Shown here piece by piece: positions 29,351-41,847 of a stretch of 64,000 bases of DNA. The notes under the pieces are model-generated. The model was not told where the DNA came from. It worked only from the letters and a program-made list of their open reading frames with translations, and made no database searches. Both the position numbers and the translations under genes were made by a program. This stretch comes from Saposhnikovia divaricata (taxonomy: Eukaryota; Streptophyta; Magnoliopsida; Apiales; Apiaceae): NCBI GenBank assembly GCA_036435485.1, contig CM071595.1:4154001-4218000 (forward strand). The letters are read 5' to 3'. Every line of letters starts with the position of its first letter. The first letter of the stretch is position 1.

Positions 29351-30536
29351 CATTTTGTGAATATTTTTACATATTTTGTTCCTATGGGTTATTGGAATTC
29401 AACGAAATTTTATTTGACGCTGTTCGGACCGGAATCGGAGCTGATATGATCGAAACTCGGTTTTCGGAAAATTTTCAAAGGGGTTAGTACACGGGATATT
29501 GTTAAAAATCAAGTCAGACCATTTTGTGGATATTTTTACATATTTTGTTCCTATGGGTTATTGGAATTCAAAGAAATTTATTTGACGCAATTCGGACTTG
29601 AATCGGAGCTGATATAATCGAAACTCGATTTTTGGATAATCCTCAAAGGGGCTAGTACATGGGATATTGTTAAACATCGAGTTGGACCATTTTGTGGATA
29701 TTTTTACATATTTTGTTTCTATGGGTTATTGGAATTCAACGAAATTTTATTTGAAGCAGTTCGGACCAGAATCGGAGCTGATATGATCAAAACTCGGTTT
29801 TCGGAAAATTCTCAAAGGGGTTAGTACACGGGATATTGTTAAAAATCAAGTTGGACCATTTTGTGAATATTTTTACATATTTTGTTCCTATGGGTTATTG
29901 GAATTCAACGAAATTTTATTTGACGCTGTTCGGACCGGAATCGGAGCTGATAAGATCGAAACTCGGTTTTCGGAAAATTCTCAAAGGGGTTAGTACACGG
30001 GATATTGTTAAAAATCAATTCGGACCATTTTGTGGATATTTTTACATATTTTGTTCCTATGGGTTATTGGAATTTAAAGAAATTTATTTGACGCAATTCG
30101 GACCTGAATCAGAGCTGATATAATCGAAACTCGATTTTTGGATAATCCTCAAAGGGGCTAGTACATGGGATATTGTTAAACATCGAGTTGGACCATTTTG
30201 TGGATATTTTTACATATTTTGTTCCTATGGGTTATTGGAATTCAACGAAATTTTATTTGAAGCAGTTCGGACCGGAATCGGAGCTGATATGATCAAAACT
30301 CGGTTTTCGGAAAATTCTCAAAGGGGTTAGTACACGGGATATTGTTAAAAATCAAATCGGACCATTTTGTGGATATTTTTATATATTTTGTTCCTATGGG
30401 TTATTAAAATTCAACAAAATTTTATTTGACGTAGTTCGAACCTGAATCGGACCTGATATGATTGAAAATCGGTTTTCGGATAATCCTCAAAGGGGTTAGT
30501 ACACAAAATATTGTTAAAAATTGGGTCGGACCATTT

Positions 30537-30705
30537 CATGGACATTTTTACATATTTTGTTCCTACGGGATATTGGGATTAAACAAAATTTTATTTGACG
30601 CGTTTCGGACCTGAATCGGAGATGTTATAATCGAAACTCGGTTTTTGGATAATCCTCAAAGGGGCTAGTACATGGGATATTGTTAAAAATCGAGTCGGAC
30701 CATTT
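30537..30705 (+). repeat. Reference monomer type A (169 bp)
   Basis: Type A is recognised by 'catggacatttttacat' in place of 'tgtggatattt', 'cctacggg' for 'cctatggg', 'ttgggattaaacaaaat', 'gacgcgtttcggacctg', 'gttataatcgaaactcgg', 'tttttggataatcctc', and 'ggggctagtacatggg'. It lacks the EcoRI site (GAATTC) found in B, C and D, because that stretch reads 'gggattaaa'. It nearly always follows E, so it works as the punctuation mark of each higher-order unit. Some copies in the first 12 kb are 168 bp ('caaaatttattt'). Confidence 0.93.
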
Positions 30706-30732
30706 TGTGGATATTTTTACATATTTTGTTCC
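30700..30732. other. Phased T-tracts in the monomer
   Basis: T-runs in 'attttgtgg', 'atatttttac' and 'atattttgttcc' start about 10-11 bp apart, close to one helical turn. Nearly every monomer keeps this block (E has 'tatatattttg' instead). Spaced A/T tracts of this kind are known to favour intrinsic bending and rotational nucleosome positioning. Curvature itself was not computed. Confidence 0.5.
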
Positions 30733-30874
30733 TATGGGTTATTGGAATTCAACGAAATTTTATTTGGCGCTGTTCGGACCGGAATCGAAGCTGATATGAT
30801 CGAAACTCGGTTTTCGGAAAATTCTCAAAGGGGTTAGTACACGGGATATTGTCAAAAATCAAGTCGGACCATTT
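30706..30874 (+). repeat. Reference monomer type B (169 bp)
   Basis: Type B carries 'ggaattcaacgaaatttta', 'gacgctgttcggaccgg', 'gatatgatcgaaactcgg', 'tcggaaaattctc' and 'ggggttagtacacggg'. It contains EcoRI (GAATTC), MspI/HpaII (CCGG) and DpnII (GATC) sites. B is the type that varies in number between higher-order units (one, two or three in a row). This particular copy has two local variants, 'tttggcgctg' and 'aatcgaagctg', which also mark related units at 31940, 33970 and 35155. A form with 'gtgaatattt' at its left end, following D', defines the trimer domain at 12-28 kb. Confidence 0.93.
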
Positions 30875-31042
30875 TGTGGATATTTTTACATATTTTGTTC
30901 CTATGGGTTATTGGAATTCAAAGAAATTTATTTGACGCAATTCGGACCTGAATCGGAGCTGATATAATCGAAACTCGATTTTTGGATCATCCTCAAAGGG
31001 GCTAGTACATGGGATATTGTTAAACATCGAGTCGGACCATTT
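30875..31042 (+). repeat. Reference monomer type C (168 bp)
   Basis: Type C carries 'ggaattcaaagaaatttatt' (one T fewer, hence 168 bp), 'gacgcaattcggacctg', 'gatataatcgaaactcg', 'atttttggat', 'ggggctagtacatggg' and ends 'ttaaacatcgagtcgga'. Its right half matches type A closely, so A and C appear to be sister types. This copy has 'ggatcatcc' where most have 'ggataatcc', a marker shared by the 30-38 kb units. Confidence 0.93.
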
Positions 31043-31211
31043 TGTGGATATTTTTACATATTTTGTTCCTATGGATTATTGGAATTCAACGAAATTTTAT
31101 TTGAAGCAGTTCGGACCGGAATCGGAGCTGATATGATCAAAACTCGGTTTTCGGAAAATTCTCAAAGGGGTTAGTACACGGGATATTGTTAAAAATCAAA
31201 TCGGACCATTT
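31043..31211 (+). repeat. Reference monomer type D (169 bp)
   Basis: Type D resembles B but has 'tttgaagcagttcggaccgg' and 'gatatgatcaaaactcgg', which creates a BclI site (TGATCA) not present in the other main types. It ends 'aaaaatcaaatcgga' when E follows. It ends 'aaaaatcaagttgga' (called D' here) when another B follows, as in the trimer domain. The 'atggattattgg' variant in this copy recurs through 30-38 kb and 51-63 kb. Confidence 0.93.
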
Positions 31212-31380
31212 TGTGGATATTTTTATATATTTTGTTCCTATGGGTTATTAAAATTCAACAAAATTTTATTTGACGTAGTTCGAACTTGAATCGGACCTGA
31301 TATGATTGAAAATCGGTTTTCGGATAATCCTCAAAGGGGTTAGTACACAAAATATTGTTAAAAATTGGGTCGGACCATTT
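31212..31380 (+). repeat. Reference monomer type E (169 bp)
   Basis: Type E is recognised by 'tttttatatattttg' (for 'tttttacatattttg'), 'ttattaaaattcaacaaaat', 'gacgtagttcgaac', 'cggacctgatatgattg', 'aaaatcggttttcggataa' and 'tagtacacaaaatattg'. It lacks EcoRI, CCGG, the usual AluI site ('ggacct' for 'ggagct') and GATC. It mixes A/C-like positions ('ggataatcctc') with B/D-like ones ('ggggttagtacac'), so it may have arisen as a recombinant. E nearly always precedes A. Confidence 0.92.
31308..31321. other. Short dyad in E monomers: 5 bp stem, 4 nt loop
   Basis: 'gaaaa'-'tcgg'-'ttttc' is a perfect inverted repeat present in every standard E monomer (this copy serves as example). B and D have related dyads in the same place: 'cgaaa'...'tttcg' in B, and 'ttttc'-'g'-'gaaaa' in both. 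In A and C the stretch reads 'actcg(g/a)tttttgg' and the symmetry is lost. The stems are short and may be incidental. No function can be assigned from sequence alone. Confidence 0.5.
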
Positions 31381-33744
31381 CATGGACATTTTTACATATT
31401 TTGTTCCTACGGGTTATTGGGATTAAACAAAATTTTATTTGACGCGTTTCGGACCTGAATCGGAGATGTTATAATCGAAACTCGGTTTTTGGATAATCCT
31501 CAAAGGGGCTAGTACATGGGATATTGTTAAAAATCGAGTCGGACCATTTTGTGGATATTTTTACATATTTTGTTCCTATGGGTTATTGGAATTCAACGAA
31601 ATTTTATTTGACGCTGTTCGGACCGGAATCGGAGCTGATATGATCGAAACTCGGTTTTCGGAAAATTCTCAAAGGGGTTAGTACACGGGATATTGTTAAA
31701 AATCAAGACGGACCATTTTGTGGATATTTATACATATTTTGTTCCTATGGGTTATTGGAATTCAACGAAATTTTATTTGACGCTGTTCGGACCGGAATCG
31801 GAGCTGATATGATCGAAACTCGGTTTTCGGAAAATTCTCAAAGGGGTTAGTACACGGGATATTGTTAAAAATCAAGTCGGACCATTTTGTGGATATTTTT
31901 ACATATTTTGTTCCTATGGGTTATTGGAATTCAACGAAATTTTATTTGGCGCTGTTCGGACCGGAATCGAAGCTGATATGATCGAAACTCGGTTTTCGGA
32001 AAATTCTCAAAGGGGTTAGTACACGGGATATTGTCAAAAATCAAGTCGGACCATTTTGTGGATATTTTTACATATTTTGTTCCTATGGGTTATTGGAATT
32101 CAAAGAAATTTATTTGACGCAATTCGGACCTGAATCGGAGCTGATATAATCGAAACTCGATTTTTGGATCATCCTCAAAGGGGCTAGTACATGGGATATT
32201 GTTAAACATCGAGTCGGACCATTTTGTGGATATTTTTACATATTTTGTTCCTATGGATTATTGGAATTCAACGAAATATTATTTGAAGCAGTTCGGACCG
32301 GAATCGGAGCTGATATGATCAAAACTCGGTTTTCGAAAAATTCTCAAAGGGGTTAGTACACGGGATATTGTTAAAAATCAAATCGGACCATTTTGTGGAT
32401 ATTTTTATATATTTTGTTCCTATGGGTTATTAAAATTCAACAAAATTTTATTTGACGTAGTTCGAACTTGAATCGGACCTGATATGATTGAAAATCGGTT
32501 TTCGGATAATCCTCAAAGGGGTTAGTACACAAAATATTGTTAAAAATTGGGTCGGACCATTTCATGGACATTTTTACATATTTTGTTCCTACGGGTTATT
32601 GGGATTAAACAAAATTTTATTTGACGCGTTTCGGACCTGAATCGGAGATGTTATAATCGAAACTCGGTTTTTGGATAATCCTCAAAGGGGCTAGTACATG
32701 GGATATTGTTAAAAATCGAGTCGGACCATTTTGTGGATATTTTTACATATTTTGTTCCTATGGGTTATTGGAATTCAACGAAATTTTATTTGACGCTGTT
32801 CGGACCGGAATCGGAGCTGATATGATCGAAACTCGGTTTTCGGAAAATTCTCAAAGGGGTTAGTACACGGGATATTGTTAAAAATCAAGACGGACCATTT
32901 TGTGGATATTTATACATATTTTGTTCCTATGGGTTATTGGAATTCAACGAAATTTTATTTGACGCTGTTCGGACCGGAATCGGAGCTGATATGATCGAAA
33001 CTCGGTTTTCGGAAAATTCTCAAAGGGGTTAGTACACGGGATATTGTTAAAAATCAAGTCGGACCATTTTGTGGATATTTTTACATATTTTGTTCCTATG
33101 GGTTATTGGAATTCAACGAAATTTTATTTGACGCTGTTCGGACCGGAATCGGAGCTGATATGATCGAAACTCGGTTTTCGGAAAATTCTCAAAGGGGTTA
33201 GTACACGGGATATTGTTAAAAATCAATTCGGACCATTTTGTGGATATTTTTACATATTTTGTTCCTATGGGTTATTGGAATTTAAAGAAATTTATTTGAC
33301 GCAATTCGGACCTGAATCAGAGCTGATATAATCGAAACTCGATTTTTGGATAATCCTCAAAGGGGCTAGTACATGGGATATTGTTAAACATCGAGTTGGA
33401 CCATTTTGTGGATATTTTTACATATTTTGTTCCTATGGGTTATTGGAATTCAACGAAATTTTATTTGAAGCAGTTCGGACCGGAATCGGAGCTGATATGA
33501 TCAAAACTCGGTTTTCGGAAAATTCTCAAAGGGGTTAGTACACGGGATATTGTTAAAAATCAAATCGGACCATTTTGTGGATATTTTTATATATTTTGTT
33601 CCTATGGGTTATTAAAATTCAACAAAATTTTATTTGACGTAGTTCGAACCTGAATCGGACCTGATATGATTGAAAATCGGTTTTCGGATAATCCTCAAAG
33701 GGGTTAGTACACAAAATATTGTTAAAAATTGGGTCGGACCATTT

Positions 33745-36700
33745 CATGGACATTTTTACATATTTTGTTCCTACGGGATATTGGGATTAAACAAAATTTT
33801 ATTTGACGCGTTTCGGACCTGAATCGGAGATGTTATAATCGAAACTCGGTTTTTGGATAATCCTCAAAGGGGCTAGTACATGGGATATTGTTAAAAATCG
33901 AGTCGGACCATTTTGTGGATATTTTTACATATTTTGTTCCTATGGGTTATTGGAATTCAACGAAATTTTATTTGGCGCTGTTCGGACCGGAATCGAAGCT
34001 GATATGATCGAAACTCGGTTTTCGGAAAATTCTCAAAGGGGTTAGTACACGGGATATTGTCAAAAATCAAGTCGGACCATTTTGTGGATATTTTTACATA
34101 TTTTGTTCCTATGGGTTATTGGAATTCAAAGAAATTTATTTGACGCAATTCGGACCTGAATCGGAGCTGATATAATCGAAACTCGATTTTTGGATCATCC
34201 TCAAAGGGGCTAGTACATGGGATATTGTTAAACATCGAGTCGGACCATTTTGTGGATATTTTTACATATTTTGTTCCTATGGATTATTGGAATTCAACGA
34301 AATTTTATTTGAAGCAGTTCGGACCGGAATCGGAGCTGATATGATCAAAACTCGGTTTTCGGAAAATTCTCAAAGGGGTTAGTACACGGGATATTGTTAA
34401 AAATCAAATCGGACCATTTTGTGGATATTTTTATATATTTTGTTCCTATGGGTTATTAAAATTCAACAAAATTTTATTTGACGTAGTTCGAACTTGAATC
34501 GGACCTGATATGATTGAAAATCGGTTTTCGGATAATCCTCAAAGGGGTTAGTACACAAAATATTGTTAAAAATTGGGTCGGACCATTTCATGGACATTTT
34601 TACATATTTTGTTCCTACGGGTTATTGGGATTAAACAAAATTTTATTTGACGCGTTTCGGACCTGAATCGGAGATGTTATAATCGAAACTCGGTTTTTGG
34701 ATAATCCTCAAAGGGGCTAGTACATGGGATATTGTTAAAAATCGAGTCGGACCATTTTGTGGATATTTTTACATATTTTGTTCCTATGGGTTATTGGAAT
34801 TCAACGAAATTTTATTTGACGCTGTTCGGACCGGAATCGGAGCTGATATGATCGAAACTCGGTTTTCGGAAAATTCTCAAAGGGGTTAGTACACGGGATA
34901 TTGTTAAAAATCAAGACGGACCATTTTGTGGATATTTATACATATTTTGTTCCTATGGGTTATTGGAATTCAACGAAATTTTATTTGACGCTGTTCGGAC
35001 CGGAATCGGAGCTGATATGATCGAAACTCGGTTTTCGGAAAATTCTCAAAGGGGTTAGTACACGGGATATTGTTAAAAATCAAGTCGGACCATTTTGTGG
35101 ATATTTTTACATATTTTGTTCCTATGGGTTATTGGAATTCAACGAAATTTTATTTGGCGCTGTTCGGACCGGAATCGAAGCTGATATGATCGAAACTCGG
35201 TTTTCGGAAAATTCTCAAAGGGGTTAGTACACGGGATATTGTCAAAAATCAAGTCGGACCATTTTGTGGATATTTTTACATATTTTGTTCCTATGGGTTA
35301 TTGGAATTCAAAGAAATTTATTTGACGCAATTCGGACCTGAATCGGAGCTGATATAATCGAAACTCGATTTTTGGATCATCCTCAAAGGGGCTAGTACAT
35401 GGGATATTGTTAAACATCGAGTCGGACCATTTTGTGGATATTTTTACATATTTTGTTCCTATGGATTATTGGAATTCAACGAAATATTATTTGAAGCAGT
35501 TCGGACCGGAATCGGAGCTGATATGATCAAAACTCGGTTTTCGAAAAATTCTCAAAGGGGTTAGTACACGGGATATTGTTAAAAATCAAATCGGACCATT
35601 TTGTGGATATTTTTATATATTTTGTTCCTATGGGTTATTAAAATTCAACAAAATTTTATTTGACGTAGTTCGAACTTGAATCGGACCTGATATGATTGAA
35701 AATCGGTTTTCGGATAATCCTCAAAGGGGTTAGTACACAAAATATTGTTAAAAATTGGGTCGGACCATTTCATGGACATTTTTACATATTTTGTTCCTAC
35801 GGGTTATTGGGATTAAACAAAATTTTATTTGACGCGTTTCGGACCTGAATCGGAGATGTTATAATCGAAACTCGGTTTTTGGATAATCCTCAAAGGGGCT
35901 AGTACATGGGATATTGTTAAAAATCGAGTCGGACCATTTTGTGGATATTTTTACATATTTTGTTCCTATGGGTTATTGGAATTCAACGAAATTTTATTTG
36001 ACGCTGTTCGGACCGGAACCGGAGCTGATATGATCGAAACTCGGTTTTCGGAAAATTCTCAAAGGGGTTAGTACACGGGATATTGTTAAAAATCAAGACG
36101 GACCATTTTGTGGATATTTATACATATTTTGTTCCTATGGGTTATTGGAATTCAACGAAATTTTATTTGACGCTGTTCGGACCGGAATCGGAGCTGATAT
36201 GATCGAAACTCGGTTTTCGGAAAATTCTCAAAGGGGTTAGTACACGGGATATTGTTAAAAATCAAGTCGGACCATTTTGTGGATATTTTTACATATTTTG
36301 TTCCTATGGGTTATTGGAATTCAACGAAATTTTATTTGACGCTGTTCGGACCGGAATCGGAGCTGATATGATCGAAACTCGGTTTTCGGAAAATTCTCAA
36401 AGGGGTTAGTACACGGGATATTGTTAAAAATCAAGTCGGACCATTTTGTGGATATTTTTACATATTTTGTTCCTATGGGTTATTGGAATTAAAAGAAATT
36501 TATTTGACGCAATTCGGACCTGAATCGGAGCTGATATGATCAAAACTCGGTTTTCGGAAAATTCTCAAAGGGGTTAGTACACGGGATATTGTTAAAAATC
36601 AAATCGGACCATTTTGTGGATATTTTTATATATTTTGTTCCTATGGGTTGTTAAAATTCAACAAAATTTTATTTGACGTAGTTCGAACTTGAATCGGACC

Positions 36701-36783
36701 TTATATGATTGAAAATCGGTTTTCGGATAATCCTCAAAGGGGTTAGTACACAAAATATTGTTAAAAATCGGGTCGGACAATTT
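33745..36783 (+). repeat. Third-order unit, copy 2: ABCDE-ABBBCDE-ABBB(C/D)E (3039 bp, 18 monomers)
   Basis: A monomers at 33745, 34589 and 35771, with spacings of 844, 1182 and 1013 bp. The last element is one monomer shorter than in the previous unit, because C and D are fused into one hybrid monomer near 36490-36600 ('ggaattaaaagaaattta' then 'gatatgatcaaaac'). This fusion is inherited by the following unit. Confidence 0.92.
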
Positions 36784-39700
36784 CATGGACATTTTTACAT
36801 ATTTTGTTCCTACGGGATATTGGGATTAAACAAAATTTTATTTGACGCGTTTCGGACCTGAATCGGAGATGTTATAATCGAAACTCGGTTTTTGGATAAT
36901 CCTCAAAGGGGCTAGTACATGGGATATTGTTAAAAATCGAGTCGGACCATTTTGTGGATATTTTTACATATTTTGTTCCTATGGGTTATTGGAATTCAAC
37001 GAAATTTTATTTGACGCTGTTCGGACCGGAATCGGAGCTGATAAGATCGAAACTCGGTTTTCGGAAAATTCTCAAAGGGGTTAGTACACGGGATATTGTT
37101 AAAAATCAATTCGGACCATTTTGTGGATATTTTTACATATTTTGTTCCTATGGGTTATTGGAATTAAAAAAATTTATTTGACGCAATTCGGACCTGAATC
37201 AGAGCTGATATAATCTAAACTCGATTTTTGGATAATCCTCAAAGGGGCTAGTACATGGGATATTGTTAAACATCGAGTTGGACCATTTTGTGGATATTTT
37301 TACATATTTTGTTCCTATGGGTTATTGGAATTCAACGAAATTTTATTTGAAGCAGTTCGGACCGGAATCGGAGCTGATATGATCAAAACTCGGTTTTCGG
37401 AAAATTCTCAAAGGGGTTAGTACACGGGATATTGTTAAAAATCAAATCGGACCATTTTGTGGATATTTTTATATATTTTGTTCCTATGGGTTATTAAAAT
37501 TCAACAAAATTTTATTTGACGTAGTTCGAACTTGAATCGGACCTGATATGATTGAAAATCGGTTTTCGGATAATCCTCAAAGGGGTTAGTACACAAAATA
37601 TTGTTAAAAATTGGGTCGGACCATTTCATGGACATTTTTACATATTTTGTTCCTACGGGTTATGGGGATTAAACAAAATTTTATTTGACGCGTTTCGGAC
37701 CTGAATCGGAGATGTTATAATCGAAACTCGGTTTTTGGATAATCCTCAAAGGGGCTAGTACATGGGATATTGTTAAAAATCGAGTCGGACCATTTTGTGG
37801 ATATTTTTACATATTTTGTTCCTATGGGTTATTGGAATTCAACGAAATTTTATTTGACGCTGTTCGGACCGGAATCGGAGCTGATATGATCGAAACTCGG
37901 TTTTCGGAAAATTCTCAAAGGGGTTAGTACACGGGATATTGTTAAAAATCAAGACGGACCATTTTGTGGATATTTATACATATTTTGTTCCTATGGGTTA
38001 TTGGAATTCAACGAAATTTTATTTGACGCTGTTCGGACCGGAATCGGAGCTGATATGATCGAAACTCGGTTTTCGGAAAATTCTCAAAGGGGTTAGTACA
38101 CGGGATATTGTTAAAAATCAAGTCGGACCATTTTGTGGATATTTTTACATATTTTGTTCCTATGGGTTATTGGAATTCAACGAAATTTTATTTGGCGCTG
38201 TTCGGACCGGAATCGAAGCTGATATGATCGAAACTCGGTTTTCGGAAAATTCTCAAAGGGGTTAGTACACGGGATATTGTCAAAAATCAAGTCGGACCAT
38301 TTTGTGGATATTTTTACATATTTTGTTCCTATGGGTTATTGGAATTCAAAGAAATTTATTTGACGCAATTCGGACCTGAATCGGAGCTGATATAATCGAA
38401 ACTCGATTTTTGGATCATCCTCAAAGGGGCTAGTACATGGGATATTGTTAAACATCGAGTCGGACCATTTTGTGGATATTTTTACATATTTTGTTCCTAT
38501 GGATTATTGGAATTCAACGAAATATTATTTGAAGCAGTTCGGACCGGAATCGGAGCTGATATGATCAAAACTCGGTTTTCGGAAAATTCTCAAAGGGGTT
38601 AGTACACGGGATATTGTTAAAAATCAAATCGGACCATTTTGTGGATATTTTTATATATTTTGTTCCTATGGGTTATTAAAATTCAACAAAATTTTATTTG
38701 ACGTAGTTCGAACTTGAATCGGACCTGATATGATTGAAAATCGGTTTTCGGATAATCCTCAAAGGGGTTAGTACACAAAATATTGTTAAAAATTGGGTCG
38801 GACCATTTCATGGACATTTTTACATATTTTGTTCCTACGGGTTATTGGGATTAAACAAAATTTTATTTGACGCGTTTCGGACCTGAATCGGAGATGTTAT
38901 AATCGAAACTCGGTTTTTGGATAATCCTCAAAGGGGCTAGTACATGGGATATTGTTAAAAATCGAGTCGGACCATTTTGTGGATATTTTTACATATTTTG
39001 TTCCTATGGGTTATTGGAATTGAACGAAATTTTATTTGACGCTGTTCGGACCGGAATCGGAGCTGATATGATCGAAACTCGGTTTTCGGAAAATTCTCAA
39101 AGGGGTTAGTACACGGGATATTGTTAAAAATCAAGACGGACCATTTTGTGGATATTTATACATATTTTGTTCCTATGGGTTATTGGAATTCAACGAAATT
39201 TTATTTGACGCTGTTCGGACCGGAATCGGAGCTGATATGATCGAAACTCGGTTTTCGGAAAATTCTCAAAGGGGTTAGTACACGGGATATTGTTAAAAAT
39301 CAAGTCGGACCATTTTGTGGATATTTTTACATATTTTGTTCCTATGGGTTATTGGAATTCAACGAAATTTTATTTGACGCTGTTCGGACCGGAATCGGAG
39401 CTGATATGATCGAAACTCGGTTTTCGGAAAATTCTCAAAGGGGTTAGTACACGGGATATTGTTAAAAATCAAGTCGGACCATTTTGTGGATATTTTTACA
39501 TATTTTGTTCCTATGGGTTATTGGAATTAAAAGAAATTTATTTGACGCAATTCGGACCTGAATCGGAGCTGATATGATCAAAACTCGGTTTTCGGAAAAT
39601 TCTCAAAGGGGTTAGTACACGGGATATTGTTAAAAATCAAATCGGACCATTTTGTGGATATTTTTATATATTTTGTTCCTATGGGTTGTTAAAATTCAAC

Positions 39701-39821
39701 AAAATTTTATTTGACGTAGTTCGAACTTGAATCGGACCTTATATGATTGAAAATCGGTTTTCGGATAATCCTCAAAGGGGTTAGTACACAAAATATTGTT
39801 AAAAATCGGGTCGGACAATTT
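36784..39821 (+). repeat. Third-order unit, copy 3: ABCDE-ABBBCDE-ABBB(C/D)E (3038 bp, 18 monomers)
   Basis: A monomers at 36784, 37627 and 38809, with spacings of 843, 1182 and 1013 bp. It carries the same C/D fusion (about 39520-39640) and the same 'tcggacaatttcatgg' left edge as the end of the previous unit, so this and copy 2 are the most recent duplicates. The first B has 'gataagatcg' (about 37041), and the first C has lost one base ('ggaattaaaaaaattt', about 37160). Confidence 0.91.
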
Positions 39822-41847
39822 CATGGACATTTTTACATATTTTGTTCCTACGGGATATTGGGATTAAACAAAATTTTATTTGACGCGTTTCGGACCTGAA
39901 TCGGAGATGTTATAATCGAAACTCGGTTTTTGGATAATCCTCAAAGGGGCTAGTACATGGGATATTGTTAAAAATCGAGTCGGACCATTTTGTGGATATT
40001 TTTACATATTTTGTTCCTATGGGTTATTGGAATTCAACGAAATTTTATTTGACGCTGTTCGGACCGGAATCGGAGCTGATATGATCGAAACTCGGTTTTC
40101 GGAAAATTCTCAAAGGGGTTAGTACACGGGATATTGTTAAAAATCAAGACGGACCATTTTGTGGATATTTATACATATTTTGTTCCTATGGGTTATTGGA
40201 ATTCAACGAAATTTTATTTGACGCTGTTCGGACCGGAATCGGAGCTGATATGATCGAAACTCGGTTTTCGGATAATCCTCAAAGGGGTTAGTACACAAAA
40301 TATTGTTAAAAATCGGGTCGGACCATTTCATGGACATTTTTACATATTTTGTTCCTACGGGATATTGAGATTAAACAAAATTTTATTTGACACGTTTCGG
40401 ACCTGAATCGGAGCTGTTATAATCAAAACTCGGTTTTTGGATAATCCTCAAAGGGGCTAGTACATGGGATATTGTTAAAAATCGAGTCGGACCATTTTGT
40501 GGATATTTTTACATATTTTGTTCCTATGGGTTATTGGAATTCAACGAAATTTTATTTGACGCTGTTCGGACCGGAATCGGAGCTGATATGATCGAAACTC
40601 GGTTTTCGGAAAATTCTCAAAGGGGTTAGTACACGGGATATTGTCAAAAATCAAGTCGGACCATTTTGTGGATATTTTTACCTATTTTGTTCCTATGGGT
40701 TATTGGAATTCAAAGAAATTTATTTGACGCAATTCGGACCTGAATCGGAGCTGATATAATCGAAACTCGATTTTTGGATAATCCTCAAAGGGGCTAGTAC
40801 ATGGGATATTGTTAAACATCGAGTCGGACCATTTTGTGGATATTTTTACATATTTTGTTCCTATGGGTTATTGGAATGCAACGAAATTTTATTTGACGTA
40901 GTTCGAACTTGAATTGGACCTGATATGATTGAAAATCAGTTTTCAGATAATCCTCAAAGGGGTTAGTACACAAAATATTGTTAAAAATTGGGTCGGACCA
41001 TTTCATGGACATTTTTTCATATTCTGTTCCTACGGGTTATTGGGATTAAACAAAATTTTATTTGACGCGTTTCGGACCTGAATCGGAGCTGTTATAATTG
41101 AAACTCGGTTTTTGGATAATCCTCAAAGGGGCTAGTACATGGGATATTGTTAAAAATCGAGTCGGACCATTTTGTGGATATTTTTACATATTTTGTTCCT
41201 ATGGGTTATTGGAATTCAACGAAATTTTATTTGACGCTGTTCGGACCGGAATCGGAGCTGATAAGATCGAAACTCGGTTTTCGGAAAATTCTCAAAGGGG
41301 TTAGTACACGGGATATTGTTAAAAATCAAGTCAGACCATTTTGTGGATATTTTTACATATTTTGTTCCTATGGGTTATTGGAATTCAACGAAATTTTATT
41401 TGACGCTGTTCGGACCGGAATCGGAGCTGATATGATCGAAACTCGGTTTTCGGAAAATTCTCAAAGGGGTTAGTACACGGGATATTGTTAAAAATCAAGT
41501 CGGACCATTTTGTGGATATTTTTACATATTTTGTTCCTATGGGTTATTGGAATTAAAAGAAATTTATTTGACGTAATTCGGACCTGAATCGGAGCTGATA
41601 TGATCAAAACACGGTTTTCGGAAAATTCTCAAAGGGGTTAGTACACGGGATATTGTTAAAAATCAAATCGGACCATTTTGTGGATATTTTTATATATTTT
41701 GTTCCTATGGGTTGTTAAAATTCAACAAAATTTTATTTGACGTAGTTCGAACCTGAATCGGACCTTATATGATTGAAAATCGGTTTTCGGATAATCCTCA
41801 AAGGGGTTAGTACACAAAATATTGTTAAAAATCGGGTCGGACCATTT
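39822..41847 (+). repeat. Rearranged patch with fused monomers (12 monomers, three short units)
   Basis: Three aberrant units lie side by side: A-B-(B/E) at 39822-40328 (507 bp), A-B-C-(D/E) at 40329-41003 (675 bp) and A-B-B-(C/D)-E at 41004-41847 (844 bp). The B/E switch is near 40262-40290 (B left, then 'ggataatcctc' and 'tagtacacaaaat'). The D/E switch is near 40878-40905 ('ggaatgcaacg' then 'gacgtagttcg'). Whole monomers have been lost by exchange between non-equivalent types while the 168-169 bp register is kept. Confidence 0.9.

Larger units (their letters stand above)
28344..30536 (+). repeat. Mosaic junction unit, 13 monomers (2193 bp)
   Basis: The order reads A-B-B-B-(C/D hybrid)-(E/B hybrid)-B-C-D'-B-C-D-E. 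It joins the BBB pattern of the 30-40 kb domain to the 'gtgaatattt' trimers of the 12-28 kb domain, including the 'aaattttcaaag' and 'cggacttgaatc' variants seen near 29470 and 29595. It therefore looks like a recombination boundary between two separately homogenised domains. Two B copies carry 'gataagatcg' (28939, 29951) in place of 'gatatgatcg'. Confidence 0.88.
30537..33744 (+). repeat. Third-order unit ABCDE-ABBBCDE-ABBBCDE, copy 1 (3208 bp, 19 monomers)
   Basis: A monomers at 30537, 31381, 32563 and 33745 give spacings of 844, 1182 and 1182 bp. The 1182 bp units have three successive B monomers, the middle one starting after 'caagacggacc' and carrying 'atttatacat'. The variant 'acgaaatatt' at 32271 recurs at 35479 (offset 3208) and 38517 (offset 3038). 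Confidence 0.92.

Noticed and set aside
41147..41473. Longest open frame (108 codons) and similar frames of 62-95 codons elsewhere on both strands
   Set aside because: They are translations of satellite monomers. The same peptide recurs wherever a stop happens to be lost, the period (168-169 bp, 506 bp trimer) does not hold one frame, and no promoter, splice or stop context supports a gene.
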